Source: Primula veris (taxonomy: Eukaryota; Streptophyta; Magnoliopsida; Ericales; Primulaceae). Taken from it: DNA of 64,000 nucleotides. The notes beneath the pieces are model-generated. The model was not told the origin of the DNA and ran no database searches. It worked only from the letters and a program-made list of their open reading frames with translations. A program made the translations under genes and the position numbers. Below are positions 1 through 10,860 of the stretch, one piece after another (the stretch's first letter is position 1; each line of letters begins with the position of its first letter). The DNA is taken from the NCBI GenBank assembly GCA_963682055.1, contig OY821745.1, forward strand, positions 25,231,342 to 25,295,341, written 5' to 3'.

Positions 1-1999
1 TATTTGGTTATTCATAAGGAAAAGTGATGAGAATAATGATATTGTAGAATGCTCACCTAGTAGCGCATGACTTCTCTCACACCTTGGAATTGATTACAAG
101 ATGGTTGATTTCCTCGTAATGGACATTATAACAGTCCCCTACTTTTACTAGTTTAGTAGTTTCCGAAAAACTGAGTATGCAGCCATGTGATTGTGGTCAC
201 TGTTTTATCTCTATGAGAATTTAGACAGAGATATAAATGAAGGTCCCTGTGTGACTTCATGTGCTTAAATCAAGTAGTTCCTGACCACGGAACACGATCT
301 CAATTGACTGAGACGTTCACTGTATGGATTAATATAATCCGAGAGGATGTGGTATACCCGCCTAAGTGAGTACTTGTTTAGCTTGGGATACTTGAACAAG
401 TATTATGCCCTTGCGTGTTTTATTACGCGATCCATTTTTGGATTTGCCTTCGAGATGAAGGATCTTGGGAAGACACGGTAGTGACTCGGCCCGATGATCG
501 AGTCCCGTAAAGATTGAATCTAAGTCCATGATTCAGACTACACCTAGAAGGTGTTATGACGTTTTAGTCATCATGACACTAAGTCGTCAGATTCTCCCAT
601 GATCGTTCGATCACTAGACATTGATATAGACCCAGTCCGTCCCTGATGAGACTATGAAGAGATATTGAACCATCATGTTCATATCTAAGTACAATAAGCG
701 CATCATTGTACTTGGCCTAATGTGCTAGGACGAACATCTCGTCTGCTGTGAATGGTATAGCTCGACACAGCATCGCGCTAACACGCTGCCATCGAAATGG
801 CATAAAAGACATTTTCCCATTACCTCAATGTAACTGTGGATGAGGGCGTGTCTTATCCCATTTTGCGACATCAAGTGTATCTACCCCCTTCGGTAATCGA
901 ATTAACGTAACCCTTTTTCGGTTATACCGATGCCGATTACTTATCAGATCCGCATAAATGATATTCCTAACATGGTCTGTCTTTACCATTAGGAATAATG
1001 CGATACCTTGGAGGTCTTGGAATGACTTCAAGCGAATCACTCTGATCTATTCGTGCTCTATGAGACGACTAGAGAGTGTATATGGCTTCGAGCTAGTATT
1101 AGCCATATTTGAATTACATATACTCTGTCTCACGATCCAGATAAAACACTTGTCATAGAAGACAACTTGTTGTTATCGATCAAGAGAGACATGACTACAT
1201 TATGCTATTTAGCATTTATCGTCGAAATAAATCTTCACATATGAAGTTTAAGAGCATCCTGTCGAATGCTCGTTTTATTCCACGTTATATTTTCTTGTAT
1301 ACAGTCGTGTGCAAGTAAATGAGGCATACAGTCGTGTGCTCGTACTTTTTCTTGGAATATGAAATTTTTGCACTCAGTCATGTGCAAGTGAGGGGGAGCA
1401 TCCATGTGAATGCTTATTGCACTAATTACTACTTAGTCGAAATTCTCACACCCTGTCGTGTGCAAGTGAGAGGGAGCATCCAGTCGCATGCTCGTGTACT
1501 CTTTTTGTCCTTAGACCAAGGTTTTTTCCCACTGGGTTTTCCTTGGCAAGGTTTTTAGCGAGACACGTTCCCATCATATCTCACTTAAGATTGCCGAAAT
1601 TAGGGGGAGTATCCTGTTGTATATTTCTTACCACTATGTACTCTTTTGTCCTTCGACTAGAGGTTTTTCCTATTTGGTTTACTCTAGCAAGGTTTTGATG
1701 AGGCACCTCTTTTGTGGTTGATCCCTACTACTACCATTGTTGCACTCTTTTTCATTCGATCAGAGATTTTCCCATTGGATTTGCTCTGGCAAGGTTTTGA
1801 TGAGGCACACTGTTTTGTGGTTAGTTACTTAGATGATATTTCGGCCTATATCATTCGGCTACACAGTTTCTCCTAGGTACCGGTTTTGTCTCACACTAGG
1901 TTTTCCGTCCCTAAGGTTTTTATGTGTTTAGCACTGCGAATGAACTCGACTCACATCGACAGCATGAAGACGAAGAAATCAAGACGTCCAAAGGGGGAG
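1..1999 (+). mobile_element. Internal 3' region of non-coding LTR retroelement (family B)
   Basis: The stretch is closely similar to the reverse complement of 40894-42893, so the window holds two inverted copies of one family. It ends in a purine-rich tract (1991-1999) directly before an LTR that begins TGTTGTAGG, as expected for a polypurine tract beside a 3' LTR. The sequence repeats motifs such as GTCGTGTGCAAGTGAG and CAAGGTTTT, and I find no gag or pol domain in it. The left end is cut by the window edge. It could be the 3' untranslated part of an autonomous copia element or a large non-autonomous derivative; I cannot tell which. Confidence 0.6.
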
Positions 2000-2176
2000 T
2001 GTTGTAGGATATTATTGGCCATCTTGGGCCTTACTCTATTGGGCCTATCTTGGGCTTTCCTAGCATATGTAACCCTACTCTCTATTATATAAAGAGGGTC
2101 AGTGGTCTCTTGATGTATCTCCCTATACAATCATATTAATGAATAAACACTTCGTCTGTTGTTTCTCATATTAAGA
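2000..2176 (+). repeat. Truncated 3' LTR of family-B retroelement
   Basis: Starts TGTTGTAGGATATTATTGG immediately after the polypurine tract. It aligns with the reverse complement of the LTR at 40669-40893, including a TATATAAAGAGGGT promoter-like box (about 2085-2098). The match to that LTR stops near 2176, so the last 45-50 bp of the LTR are missing. Confidence 0.65.
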
Positions 2177-2256
2177 AAGATTACACTGGTTTTTTGTTAA
2201 TTCCTTTTAGTCATTTAATTATTGTTTAATTGTTATTTCGTACACGAAAACCAACA
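2177..2256 (+). repeat. 3' tail of a copia-1 family LTR
   Basis: From about 2177 the sequence matches the last 80 bp of the copia-1 LTR as seen at 34313-34392: GATTACACTGG, then GTTATTTCGTACACG, ending CCAACA. It abuts the truncated family-B LTR with no spacer, so two unrelated LTRs have been fused by recombination or by a nested insertion followed by deletion. Confidence 0.6.
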
Positions 2257-2339
2257 GAATATGTTTATCAAAAACTTTTATTATTTTGCGGAAACCCCAC
2301 TCTGATTGTTTTGTAAAAGATTTACCTAAATAAACAACG

Positions 2340-2341
<2 letters not shown>

Positions 2342-2423
<82 letters not shown>
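2342..2423. repeat. (AT)n microsatellite
   Basis: An almost uninterrupted AT dinucleotide run of about 80 bp. Confidence 0.95.
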
Positions 2424-2424
<1 letters not shown>

Positions 2425-2533
2425 CAGTTAGACTGATTCCAACTATCGACGTAAGATTAGATCAAGGATGATATGATCTAGACGTTTGCTTCGGTCTCAG
2501 ATATTTTTTGCACTAAGGCAAGTACGAGATATA

Positions 2534-2576
<43 letters not shown>

Positions 2577-2920
2577 AATAATATAAACAAGTGCAGAGGT
2601 AGATAAGTAGAGCTACTAGAAAGCAAATGACAGAAAGTAAACACAGCAGGATTTATCTATGGTCGGCTCAAACGAGACTACGTCATGTCATTAAATTAAA
2701 ATGATCTTGAGATTTATTAATGTTCTTTCAAGGGTAGCGTACCCTATAACTTCTCTTCATTTAAGGGGACAAAAACTCGAACGCTAAAAACAAAGCACTT
2801 AGCAAGGAATAAACAGCAGATTTACAATAAATGAAATCTCTCGACTCGTTGATTGAACCACAAAGGTTATGAGACAATTAAGAGTTTACAATCACTCAAA
2901 CTCTCTGAAAAATATGTATA
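2424..2920. other. Intergenic sequence, no gene seen
   Basis: No coding signal was found. It contains a second (AT)n run at 2538-2573. The stretch 2640-2820 has an LTR-like look but lacks recognisable ends. Confidence 0.5.
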
Positions 2921-2925
2921 TTAAG

Positions 2926-3160
2926 TGTAACGACCCGGTCCTCCGACCAGACCGCCACCATCTGCTTATTACCACCAATACTGTCTGCTTTGGCCCGATT
3001 TCGTTATCGCTTCTCGGACCGTATGGCTTTAAAAGGCTTGGTGATAGTAAGGAGGGTTTTGTTACCTTATATACCATATATGTACTCACATATCTAGCCG
3101 ATGTGGGACAATACTTTCTCTTTAAACCGGCATTTTCCTACGAAAATTCGGGTTCTTACA
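2926..3160 (+). mobile_element. Solo LTR (235 bp) with 5-bp target duplication
   Basis: Begins TGTAACGACCCGG and ends GGGTTCTTACA, the TG...CA form of an LTR. It is flanked by the perfect direct repeat TTAAG at 2921-2925 and 3161-3165. There is no internal retroelement sequence, so this is either a solo LTR left by LTR-LTR recombination or a very small non-autonomous element. The ORFs across it are not supported as genes. Strand is arbitrary. Confidence 0.75.
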
Positions 3161-3165
3161 TTAAG

Positions 3166-5008
3166 TGTATGGAGAGCTTGTCAAACTCAAATGGTTGAAA
3201 TAAATGGATTTTTGGCTTCGAATAGCTCGGAAATAGCAAAGAATAAAATATGTAAGCTTTAGCTTGTTCGTTCGGAATTGGTGTTCTGAAATGTGAAGGG
3301 GAAGACCTCTATTTATAGTGTTAAATTACAGATAGCCGTTGCTCTTTGAAATTCAAAGTTTCAAGGATTGTTTGAAATTCAAAATTTCAGTGATTCTAAC
3401 AAGTTGATTTTCAACCTAATCGGTACAATTATGTAGATTTGGTCTCAAGGCTGACTCTTTTGAATCTCGAATATCTTGCTCCTTGATGACACTTATGGCG
3501 TATAATTTTCTTCATAAAACTCTTCCGATCTCTGAGAATATCTTCCAACGTTCATTAATAATATTTGAAAATGTTTTTAATTATTTCCATGTCTTCAAAA
3601 TTCGTTGCTGACCTTTCCAAATATACATGACCTAACCAATTGGTTTACGGTCTAATCGGTTGGATTAGTCTGTAATTGAATTATGAATTATAGCTTAATT
3701 CAATTTGGCCTTTGAGTTTGGTCTTTTTCCTTACATTTCATAATAGTTTAACGTACTCATTAATCTGAAAAACACTTGGTGTAAATATTAGTACGACTAA
3801 TGAACTTTCATTAAGTTAAATTATATGATTTTTGTTATTCATCAAAACTTTCGTTAGTTAAAATTGTTTCAAAAACTTTCGTTAATTACGAAAAGGTTCA
3901 ACACATACTCTAGCTAAGTTTGACCTAGAAAGATTTGTCGTATTTTCATCTAGCATGAGAGGTTGACCTAAAGCTCTTGCAATGGAGAATAAGGGTCCGT
4001 TTGACAACATGTTTTTAGGCAGAAAAAGCTAAACAATCCAGATTTATAAAATCTACATTTTATGTGGATTATTAAAACAGATTCTTAAAATCTGAATTTG
4101 GACCAAAAAAATATGTTTTCAATCATAGCCTAATTTAGATTTATTATAAAGAAGTAAAGGCAACATATATAGCCCAATCCAAATTCTAGTGACCAAAGGC
4201 TCAAAACCAGGTTTAAAATCGTAAGTCCATTTTAGTACCCTCATTCGACACTTACGCAAGAACCAAAATTTTCTCATTCAAATCCCAAGAAAGTCATTCT
4301 CATGATAAAATCTCAAAATTACATGCTTTTGATCTAAGCATCCAACAGACAAGTCACCTTTTAGACTTCAATTGTCCAAAAAGTTCTTAATAAAGTCAAT
4401 GCAAGGCATACCATGTGTAAATTTTCATACAAGATTGAATTTAAAGGGTTCCGATAAAATTTTTACTTCATCTTGAGTGAAGACCAAAGATTTTCCCCCT
4501 TTTAAGTCTTATCTATTTCAAAGGTACCATGAGTTCTTTTTGCTTTTTAAAACAGTCAGCAAAGGTTTTGATAGTTGGAGCTGTTTTATCAAGAAGTTGA
4601 GGATCAAAAGATTCAATCTTTGATTAAGAAGTTAAGGATCAAAAGATTCAATCTTTGATCCACTTGGGGAAGGAGAAAGATCTTAAATTTCCATTATGTA
4701 AATATATACTATGCTAAAGCCTCGGATTATTCATAAAGTAAATTCTATCTCATGTTGCAAGATATCTAAGAGAGAGGGTTGTGGGTTAAAATCGATTTCT
4801 AAGATCTATTGAAAGAAATAAAGGGGTTAAGATTGAACCCTAGCTTTCGCCATGGTAAGGGGGGTGAAAGATAAGGGTCCAACCCATGACCGGAGTAAAG
4901 AGGGGATATTAGGGTAGGAGAGTGGGGAGTGAAGGGTAGAAAAAGCCGGAGACGAAACTGTGGTGGTCGTCGCCTGTTCTCTCTGTTTCTCTCTCTCACT
5001 CTCTCTGT
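3166..5008. other. AT-rich intergenic sequence with a 35-bp tandem duplication
   Basis: No convincing gene. A 35-bp unit is repeated head to tail at 4591-4625 and 4626-4660 with one or two mismatches. The pyrimidine-rich stretch 4978-5008 leads into the left terminal repeat of the Mutator-like element, and the true outer end of that element may lie within this part. Confidence 0.5.
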
Positions 5009-5073
5009 AAGTTTTGAGTAACACTTATATAGGGCGGCCCTACCACATCATCTTTCTGAGTTGGTGTGGCAAA
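5009..5073 (+). repeat. Left terminal inverted repeat of the MULE
   Basis: Matches the reverse complement of 8687-8753 over about 65 bp at roughly 75 percent by eye. The shared core is GAGTTGGTGTGGCAAA. Confidence 0.75.
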
Positions 5074-5742
5074 CTTGTAATAATAGGACACATGTTTCAT
5101 ATTAATATGGAGAAACAATAAAACTGATGCGTCAAATTAAAACTAATAAATTAAATGAACCCACTCCCGCACGTTCTCCTCTCTCTCCTCCACTTCTACA
5201 AACAAAATCTTTCCCTCTCCTCTTTTCCATGAGTCTCTATATAACCAAATAACTCTCTGAAACTTCCTATTTTTTTTCTTGAAAAATTAATTGATCATGC
5301 TTCTCAAATTTCTCTCCCTACAATAGAAGAAGGTAAGCATCAAATAATTTATAGATAGTTTCACTTTTTATAATTGCTAATCTTCAATTTATTATAGTTA
5401 TTTTTTGTGTTAGATTATTGTTGAATTAGATGTAATTTCATTCATTCCAGTTTGTCACTCGTTATTTGGAGACTGTAAGAGATTCAATTGTTTTTTTATT
5501 ATAAAAAACCAATTTCTCCTCTAAACTAGCTTTTTTCTAATTGTACTTAGTATATTACAAATGATAAGTTTTAATTTTACCGCCAACTAAAAACCCAATA
5601 CATATTAAGGAAACCCAAAATAGCTAACCTAAAATTAATTAAAATTAAAAATTAAAAAATCATTAAATCTTTGTGTTAAAGTACTCAGTTATAATTTTGA
5701 TCATATAATACAGTTACAGAAGTTAAGGAAGTGAACAATACT

Positions 5743-7743
5743 ATGTCGAGAGTAGACTCTGGAGGCAGAGAAATAGAACCAAAAGTAGGGACCATTGTAA
5801 AGAATGAGGAAGCAGCTTATGATTTATATAACAGCTATGCCATAAACAAAGGTTTTAGTATCCGTAGAGGGAAAAAAAAAGTACAAACAAAAAACCAATA
5901 TAGTGTGTGAACGCACTTTCTTTTGCTCAAAAGAAGGACAAAAACAGAATGGTGAACCAAGCCATGGAAAACATGTTGAGAAATTGGACACTAGAACTGG
6001 TTACAAGCCACCGGAGCAACAACACTTATTGAGTTCTGCCCGTAATATACCCGAAACTAGTAAAGGCATAATTCATTCTATGTCAGCAGTAGGAATAAGG
6101 CCCATGAAAGCTTATAGATATTTGGCAAAAGAAGCTGGCGGAGTTCGAAATGTTGGATTCACTAAAATTGATCATTTTAACTTATTGACTAAAGATAAGT
6201 CTGAAAACCTTGGCAAAGGAGATGCTCAAAATGTTATTAACCTTTTCAAGCAAAAGCAAGTTAAAAATCCAATGTTCTTCTATTCAGTACAATTAGATAA
6301 TAAACAGAGATTAATTTTTTTTTTTTGGAGGGATGGGCTTTCAAAGATTGATTATGAGTGCTTTGGTGATGTTATTTTTGATACCACATATCGTACTAAC
6401 AAGTACAATATGATATGCGCACCATTCGTAGGTGTAAGCCATCACTGGAAAAATGTTTTTTTTGGGTGTGCATTTTTGTCAGATGAAAAGAAATCCACAT
6501 TTGTTTGGTTATTGAAAGCATTTAAGGCTGCAATGGGAAAAGCACCAAAAACTATCTTAACGGATCAAGATCATGCAATGAAAAGTGCTATTAAGCAGGT
6601 ATTTCCAAATACTCAGCACCGACTATGTATCTGGCATATCTTGAAAAATGCTGGAACAAATATTTCTCATCTATATACCAACCCAGAATTCAAGAAAAAA
6701 TTCAATAAGCTTTTTTATAGTTGTGAATCTAGTGAAGAGTTCGAAATGGTCTGGGAAGAGTTAGTTAAAGGGTGGGGTGCAGACAAAGAGAAATGGCTCA
6801 CAAGGTTATATAACATCCGTGAAAACTGGTGTAGCTGTTTTAGTCTTGATACTTTTTCGGCGGGTATACAGTCTACCCAAAGGAGTGAAAGCACAAACAA
6901 TGTTTTTCAGAAATTGACCTGCAAGACGATGACGGTAACTGAGTTTGTGAGACATTACGATCAAAAGGTGGAGGAGATGCGTGACGATGAGAATAGTTTA
7001 GATTTTTGGTGTGATCAAGGTCGTCCATATATGCGTGTAAGGCGTGGACTCATTGAACACGCAGCTGAAGTTTATACCCACAGAGTCTTCCGTAAATTTC
7101 AAGATGAATTTGTCAAAAGTGTTTCCGAGCAAGTTTCAGACTACAGTAATGATGGTACATGTAGCTCATACCTTTTGAAAAGCGAAGGTCATCATGGCAG
7201 ACACCTTGTTCGATACAACACCTGGAATGGTATTATTCATTGTAGCTGTAAAATGTTTGAATCAAGAGGTTGGTTGTGCTCACATGCCTTGAGAGTGCTA
7301 AATGTCAAACTTGGAGCTGGAAAAATTCCAGAACAGTATATACTTCAACGGTGGAGAAAGCAGGCCAAAAAGAACATTACGAAGGAAAGCTTTGAACCTT
7401 CAATTGAATATAAAATATCATCAAAGACTTTTCGGTTCAACAAACTTATGCGCAAGGCCTTTTATATAATGAACTTGGCTGCGGAAGATGAACATACAGA
7501 AACAATTGCTTCTGAAAGTTTGGATGAAATGCTCGCTGAAATTGAAATGTTTAAGGAAAATAAAAAAGCACAACCCCTTCAAACCGGACATGAAAATGAG
7601 GATTCATCAAGCGTTCATTCACTTGGTGAGGAACCAATATTCGACCCCCCATGTTAAAGGGCAGAAGGAGAAAAAAATACCAGGCTTAAAGGTCCACTTG
7701 AAAAGAAGAAGAAAAAACCCGGAAAAAGGCCGAATACAACCCA
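5743..7743 (+). pseudogene. FAR1/FHY3-like MULE transposase, frameshifted
   Basis: The protein combines a FAR1 DNA-binding region, a MULE transposase domain and a SWIM zinc finger. A plausible start is ATG 5743, giving an N-terminal FAR1-type stretch that reads AAYDLYNSYAINKGFSIRRG. The frame then shifts at an A9 run (about 5872-5880) into the 584-codon ORF 5903-7657. Numbered within that ORF, the MULE core carries D160 (in DTTYRTN), D221 (in LTDQDHAM) and C242/H245 (in CIWH). The SWIM finger is C447-x-C449-x9-C459-x-H461. After a C6 run near 7645 and an A7 run near 7675, the basic C-terminal tail continues in other frames to a likely splice donor at about 7746. All breaks lie in homopolymers, so some could be sequencing errors. 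A domesticated FRS gene is less likely because of the flanking inverted repeats. Confidence 0.8.
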
Positions 7744-8302
7744 AATGTAAGTACATTATATTGTCATTCTTAACAATTTTTTTTGTTGAGGTTATAAGTT
7801 CTAACAGTTAAATTATCATTCTTATATATTTACTCAGGTCATACAAGCAAGTTTATGGAAGAGATACAATTCCAACGAAAAAGCACCCATAACATAATAA
7901 TGGTATATGAAATATCTATTAATATATACCGACTTGCAAACCAAAATCGCGACATGTTTAATTTTTCTTTGTGCATAACACCAAACATATTATTCATATA
8001 AAGGAAAATAAATTAACTACATGTATAACAGTACTTGGTTTATATTTGATAAACTACTTGTATTAAGCAACTTTATTTTTGGTTTTTCTTATAGGATGAG
8101 AGAAACATCAGCGTGCATAACTTGCCTAATCAACATTTTCCATTGTGTAACCAGTTATTTTCCAGAAGTCAACGACTTGTCAGAAGATCTTAATAGGCGC
8201 CACAACAAGATCAGAAAACGTTTATGTTTCCGTTCTATGTTTGTTTACATGTTTATATGTTGCAAGACGATGATTAATTTATTTTTCCGTTTGCCTTTGT
8301 AA
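7744..8302 (+). other. Probable 3' introns and terminal exon of the MULE gene
   Basis: A donor-like GTAAGT lies at about 7746 and an acceptor-like TTTACTCAG at about 7837. A second acceptor-like CTTATAG precedes GATGAGAGAAACATC at about 8094. The pattern suggests that the transposase transcript was spliced downstream of the SWIM region. The exon assignments are inference. Confidence 0.35.
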
Positions 8303-8441
8303 TTTGTTCTTTATGATGTATAGACTATTTGTTTCATGAATTCCTTTCGTTTTGGTAATATTTAAACCTCTAAACTTTATTTTGAAGTTTAATTTACTAT
8401 CTTTTGGTAATTTGTTCTTTATGATGTATAGACTATTTGTT
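8299..8441. repeat. 35-bp direct repeat pair
   Basis: The stretch GTAATTTGTTCTTTATGATG and its continuation occur at 8299-8333 and again at 8407-8441, 108 bp apart, within the 3' part of the MULE. Confidence 0.85.
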
Positions 8442-8686
8442 CTTTAGCAACGACTGTCTGTTTGTCTTTTTTGTAAAAAGTTATTTATATTAAAGTTGGA
8501 TAACGTTGTTTTTTTATGTTCATAAGAATTAAAAAATAATTATTGTAAGTTGAAGGACTTTTTAAATTAAATGAAAATTTAAGCAAGTGGGGTAGATAAC
8601 CAACCCACTTTCTAGCCGTTATTATTGTGTACAATTGCAAATTAGCTTCCTAAGTAAGATCATCCACATGTCATTTACCCATTTAT

Positions 8687-8753
8687 TTGCCACACCAACT
8701 CACCAAGATGAGATGGTAGGACGGGTCTATATAAGTGTTTCTCGTAAGTTTTT
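8687..8753 (-). repeat. Right terminal inverted repeat of the MULE
   Basis: Reverse complement counterpart of 5009-5073, including GCCACACCAACTC and CTATATAAGTGT. Confidence 0.75.
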
Positions 8754-10456
8754 ATTATGTATTTCTCCTTTTTTTTTGGACTACTCAGCTCTCTCTTGTA
8801 GTCTCTTATAGGTAGGAAAAAAAGTTATTGTCTACTGCATACTGTGAGACTTAATTATCAAAAAAACATGAATTTGTGGTTTTTGTTTTAAATTTGTTAC
8901 ATATTAACAATGTAACATCAGTGATCATCAAAAGTTTATAACTTATAGTAAAAAGAAGTAGCATCGTTGAGTATTTGTAACTAATTTAAAAAGAGAATCT
9001 AATTATAAGTATTTGATAATTAAGTATTCAAAATATGTAATAAACGATCATTTAAAAAAGAACCTAGCATTGCAACATAAATAGGAAAAGTTATCCAAGC
9101 TATGCTAGGAAAAGAACCTAGCATTGCACACAAGGAACTAAGAATGTTAATATTTAGAATAAAGACACTGATACCGAGCAAGTAATTTCGTATGTTATCC
9201 TTATTTTCAATCAGAATTGAGAAATTTACCTGTCTTTTGGAGAAGATTAGAGCCAACTCAAAGTTGACTCAATTAAAGACCAAGATCGAGTTCATCACCC
9301 TGAGTTTCCTAATGGGCTATGTTCTGTTTGGCGGTGAAGTATTGGTATATCCAGAAAAGTCAGCTCAAGTTTTACTTTTATGGCAAAATTGTTTCTTATT
9401 TCTATCTTTTGGTCCTTTGAATTTTGTTTCTTTTGCTGTCACCACTCTATGGGTAATAAGGTCGGACAAACATTTAAAACTCAAATATTAATGAAAATTA
9501 TGGGTAAACACACTTTTAATTTAAAGAAAATGTGAAGCCTTCATCCAGTTTCTCATGTTGCCCCTCAGATAGGATATTTCCATATTTTGTTTTCTTTTCT
9601 ATACTAGATAAGTAGCCATTGGTGCATTTGAGATATACAATTTACTACATTTAGCAACAAAGCCGTAAATTTAGTTGTTAAATACTGAAATAAGAATCGA
9701 AAAGCTAGGATCCGACAATAAATTATTGACATCATTTAGATAGCATCAGTGACTACAATGTTTTCGAAATGTCACTACGATAATAATGAAATCTGGGTGA
9801 GAGGGCGCCTAACTTGAACCAGTGATAGAAAATACATAAAGTTAGCTAACAGTGTCGTATTCAGCATTTTGGAGGCCCCAATCATTTATGTTCTTGTACC
9901 TTTTTCCGCGTTAGTAAAAAAAAAATTATTGTATGTCTCATAACAGTGTCGTATTCAGCATTTTGGAGGTACAAATCTAAATTGAAAAAGTGCCTTATAT
10001 TCCTTAAAATATAAGAAAAATAGCGGTCATCCAAATCATTTATCAATAGACATAAACCATTCATGTATTACATAAATTCTGATAAATAATACTATTATAT
10101 GAGAGAAAAAATTGCACCAAATTTGATTACAATAAACGATCTCATTTCAATATTTGTTCTTTTATTCCCTTTCAAATTCTTTCGAAATTAAACTTTTCTT
10201 ACAACTTTTCAATAGAAACATATGGTTATATAACTCCCCTAATGAAAATTTTGTGTGTCTTACAAAACTTACTAATGAACGGTGGTAATTGTTTATAAAA
10301 ACAAATGAGCCAAGTAAAATATGTATGAAAATATGAGACCTACTAAAAATTGTATAAAATATGAGTATGTGTGATGAAATTAATTATGATAGTACTACAC
10401 CAAAAAATTTAGCTAGAGCCAAGCAGTATAGGAGTTTAGATTTTTATATGAACAGA
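8754..10456. other. Intergenic AT-rich region, no gene recognised
   Basis: Only short ORFs occur. The 99-codon plus-strand ORF at 9192-9491 shows no family signature. A perfect 29-bp direct repeat (core ACAGTGTCGTATTCAGC) lies at 9847-9875 and 9941-9969. A shorter repeat, GAACCTAGCATTGCA, occurs at about 9060 and 9115. Confidence 0.5.
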
Positions 10457-10467
10457 TAAATAAATAA

Positions 10468-10515
<48 letters not shown>
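10457..10515. repeat. (AAAT)n/(AT)n microsatellite
   Basis: A short AAAT-type run passes into a pure AT run of about 45 bp, ending 20 bp before the hAT-like MITE. Confidence 0.9.
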
Positions 10516-10517
<2 letters not shown>

Positions 10518-10535
10518 AGTTTGGACTCCTATTAG

Positions 10536-10852
10536 TAGGGCTGGGTTCGATCCGGTTCGGTTTTTGGCAAAACCGAAATCAAAACTGAGCATATTTTTTT
10601 ATTCCGTTTTTTTCGGTTTAGGTCTTTTTATTTTTTGGACCGAACCGGACCGGTTTTTTCGGTCCGGTTTCGGTTTTTTTGGGTTATTTTTCGGTTTTAT
10701 TTTTGGTTTTTCGGTATTTTTCGGTTTTTTTCGGACTTTTTTGGTTCGGTTTTATTGAAAACCGAAACCGACCCGAAAATTTTTCGGTTTTTCGGTTTCG
10801 GTCTTTTTCGGTTCGATTCGGTTCGGTTTTTTCGGTTTTTTGCCCGGCCCTA
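10536..10852. mobile_element. hAT-like MITE with CGGTTT-rich interior and 8-bp TSD
   Basis: The 317-bp element starts TAGGGCTGGG and ends GCCCGGCCCTA, which are inverted. It is bounded by the perfect 8-bp direct repeat CCTATTAG at 10528-10535 and 10853-10860. An 8-bp target duplication with TAGGG termini is characteristic of hAT elements. The interior is built from imperfect repeats of CGGTTT and TTTTCGG. Its ORFs translate to low-complexity phenylalanine-rich or lysine/threonine-rich strings and are not genes. Related copies lie at 39739-40034 and 47295-47532. Confidence 0.85.
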
Positions 10853-10860
10853 CCTATTAG

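Larger units (their letters stand above)
5009..8753 (+). mobile_element. Mutator-like element (FAR1-type MULE) with inverted terminal repeats
   Basis: 5009-5073 and 8687-8753 are inverted repeats of each other: both hold ACACTTATATAG and GAGTTGGTGTGGCAAA with scattered mismatches. They flank a FAR1/FHY3-type transposase on the plus strand. Long, imperfect terminal repeats around a MULE-domain and SWIM-finger protein are typical of Mutator-like elements. The outer ends and the 8-11 bp target duplication could not be fixed, so the element may extend a few tens to hundreds of bases further on each side. Confidence 0.75.

Noticed and set aside
2926..3160. Cassandra-type TRIM with a 5S rRNA promoter
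   Set aside because: The TGTAAC...TTACA ends fit a TRIM, but I could not find the 5S box A or box C sequences inside.
9192..9491. 99-codon ORF as a gene
   Set aside because: No family signature, no promoter evidence, AT-rich composition, and an overlapping ORF of similar length on the other strand.
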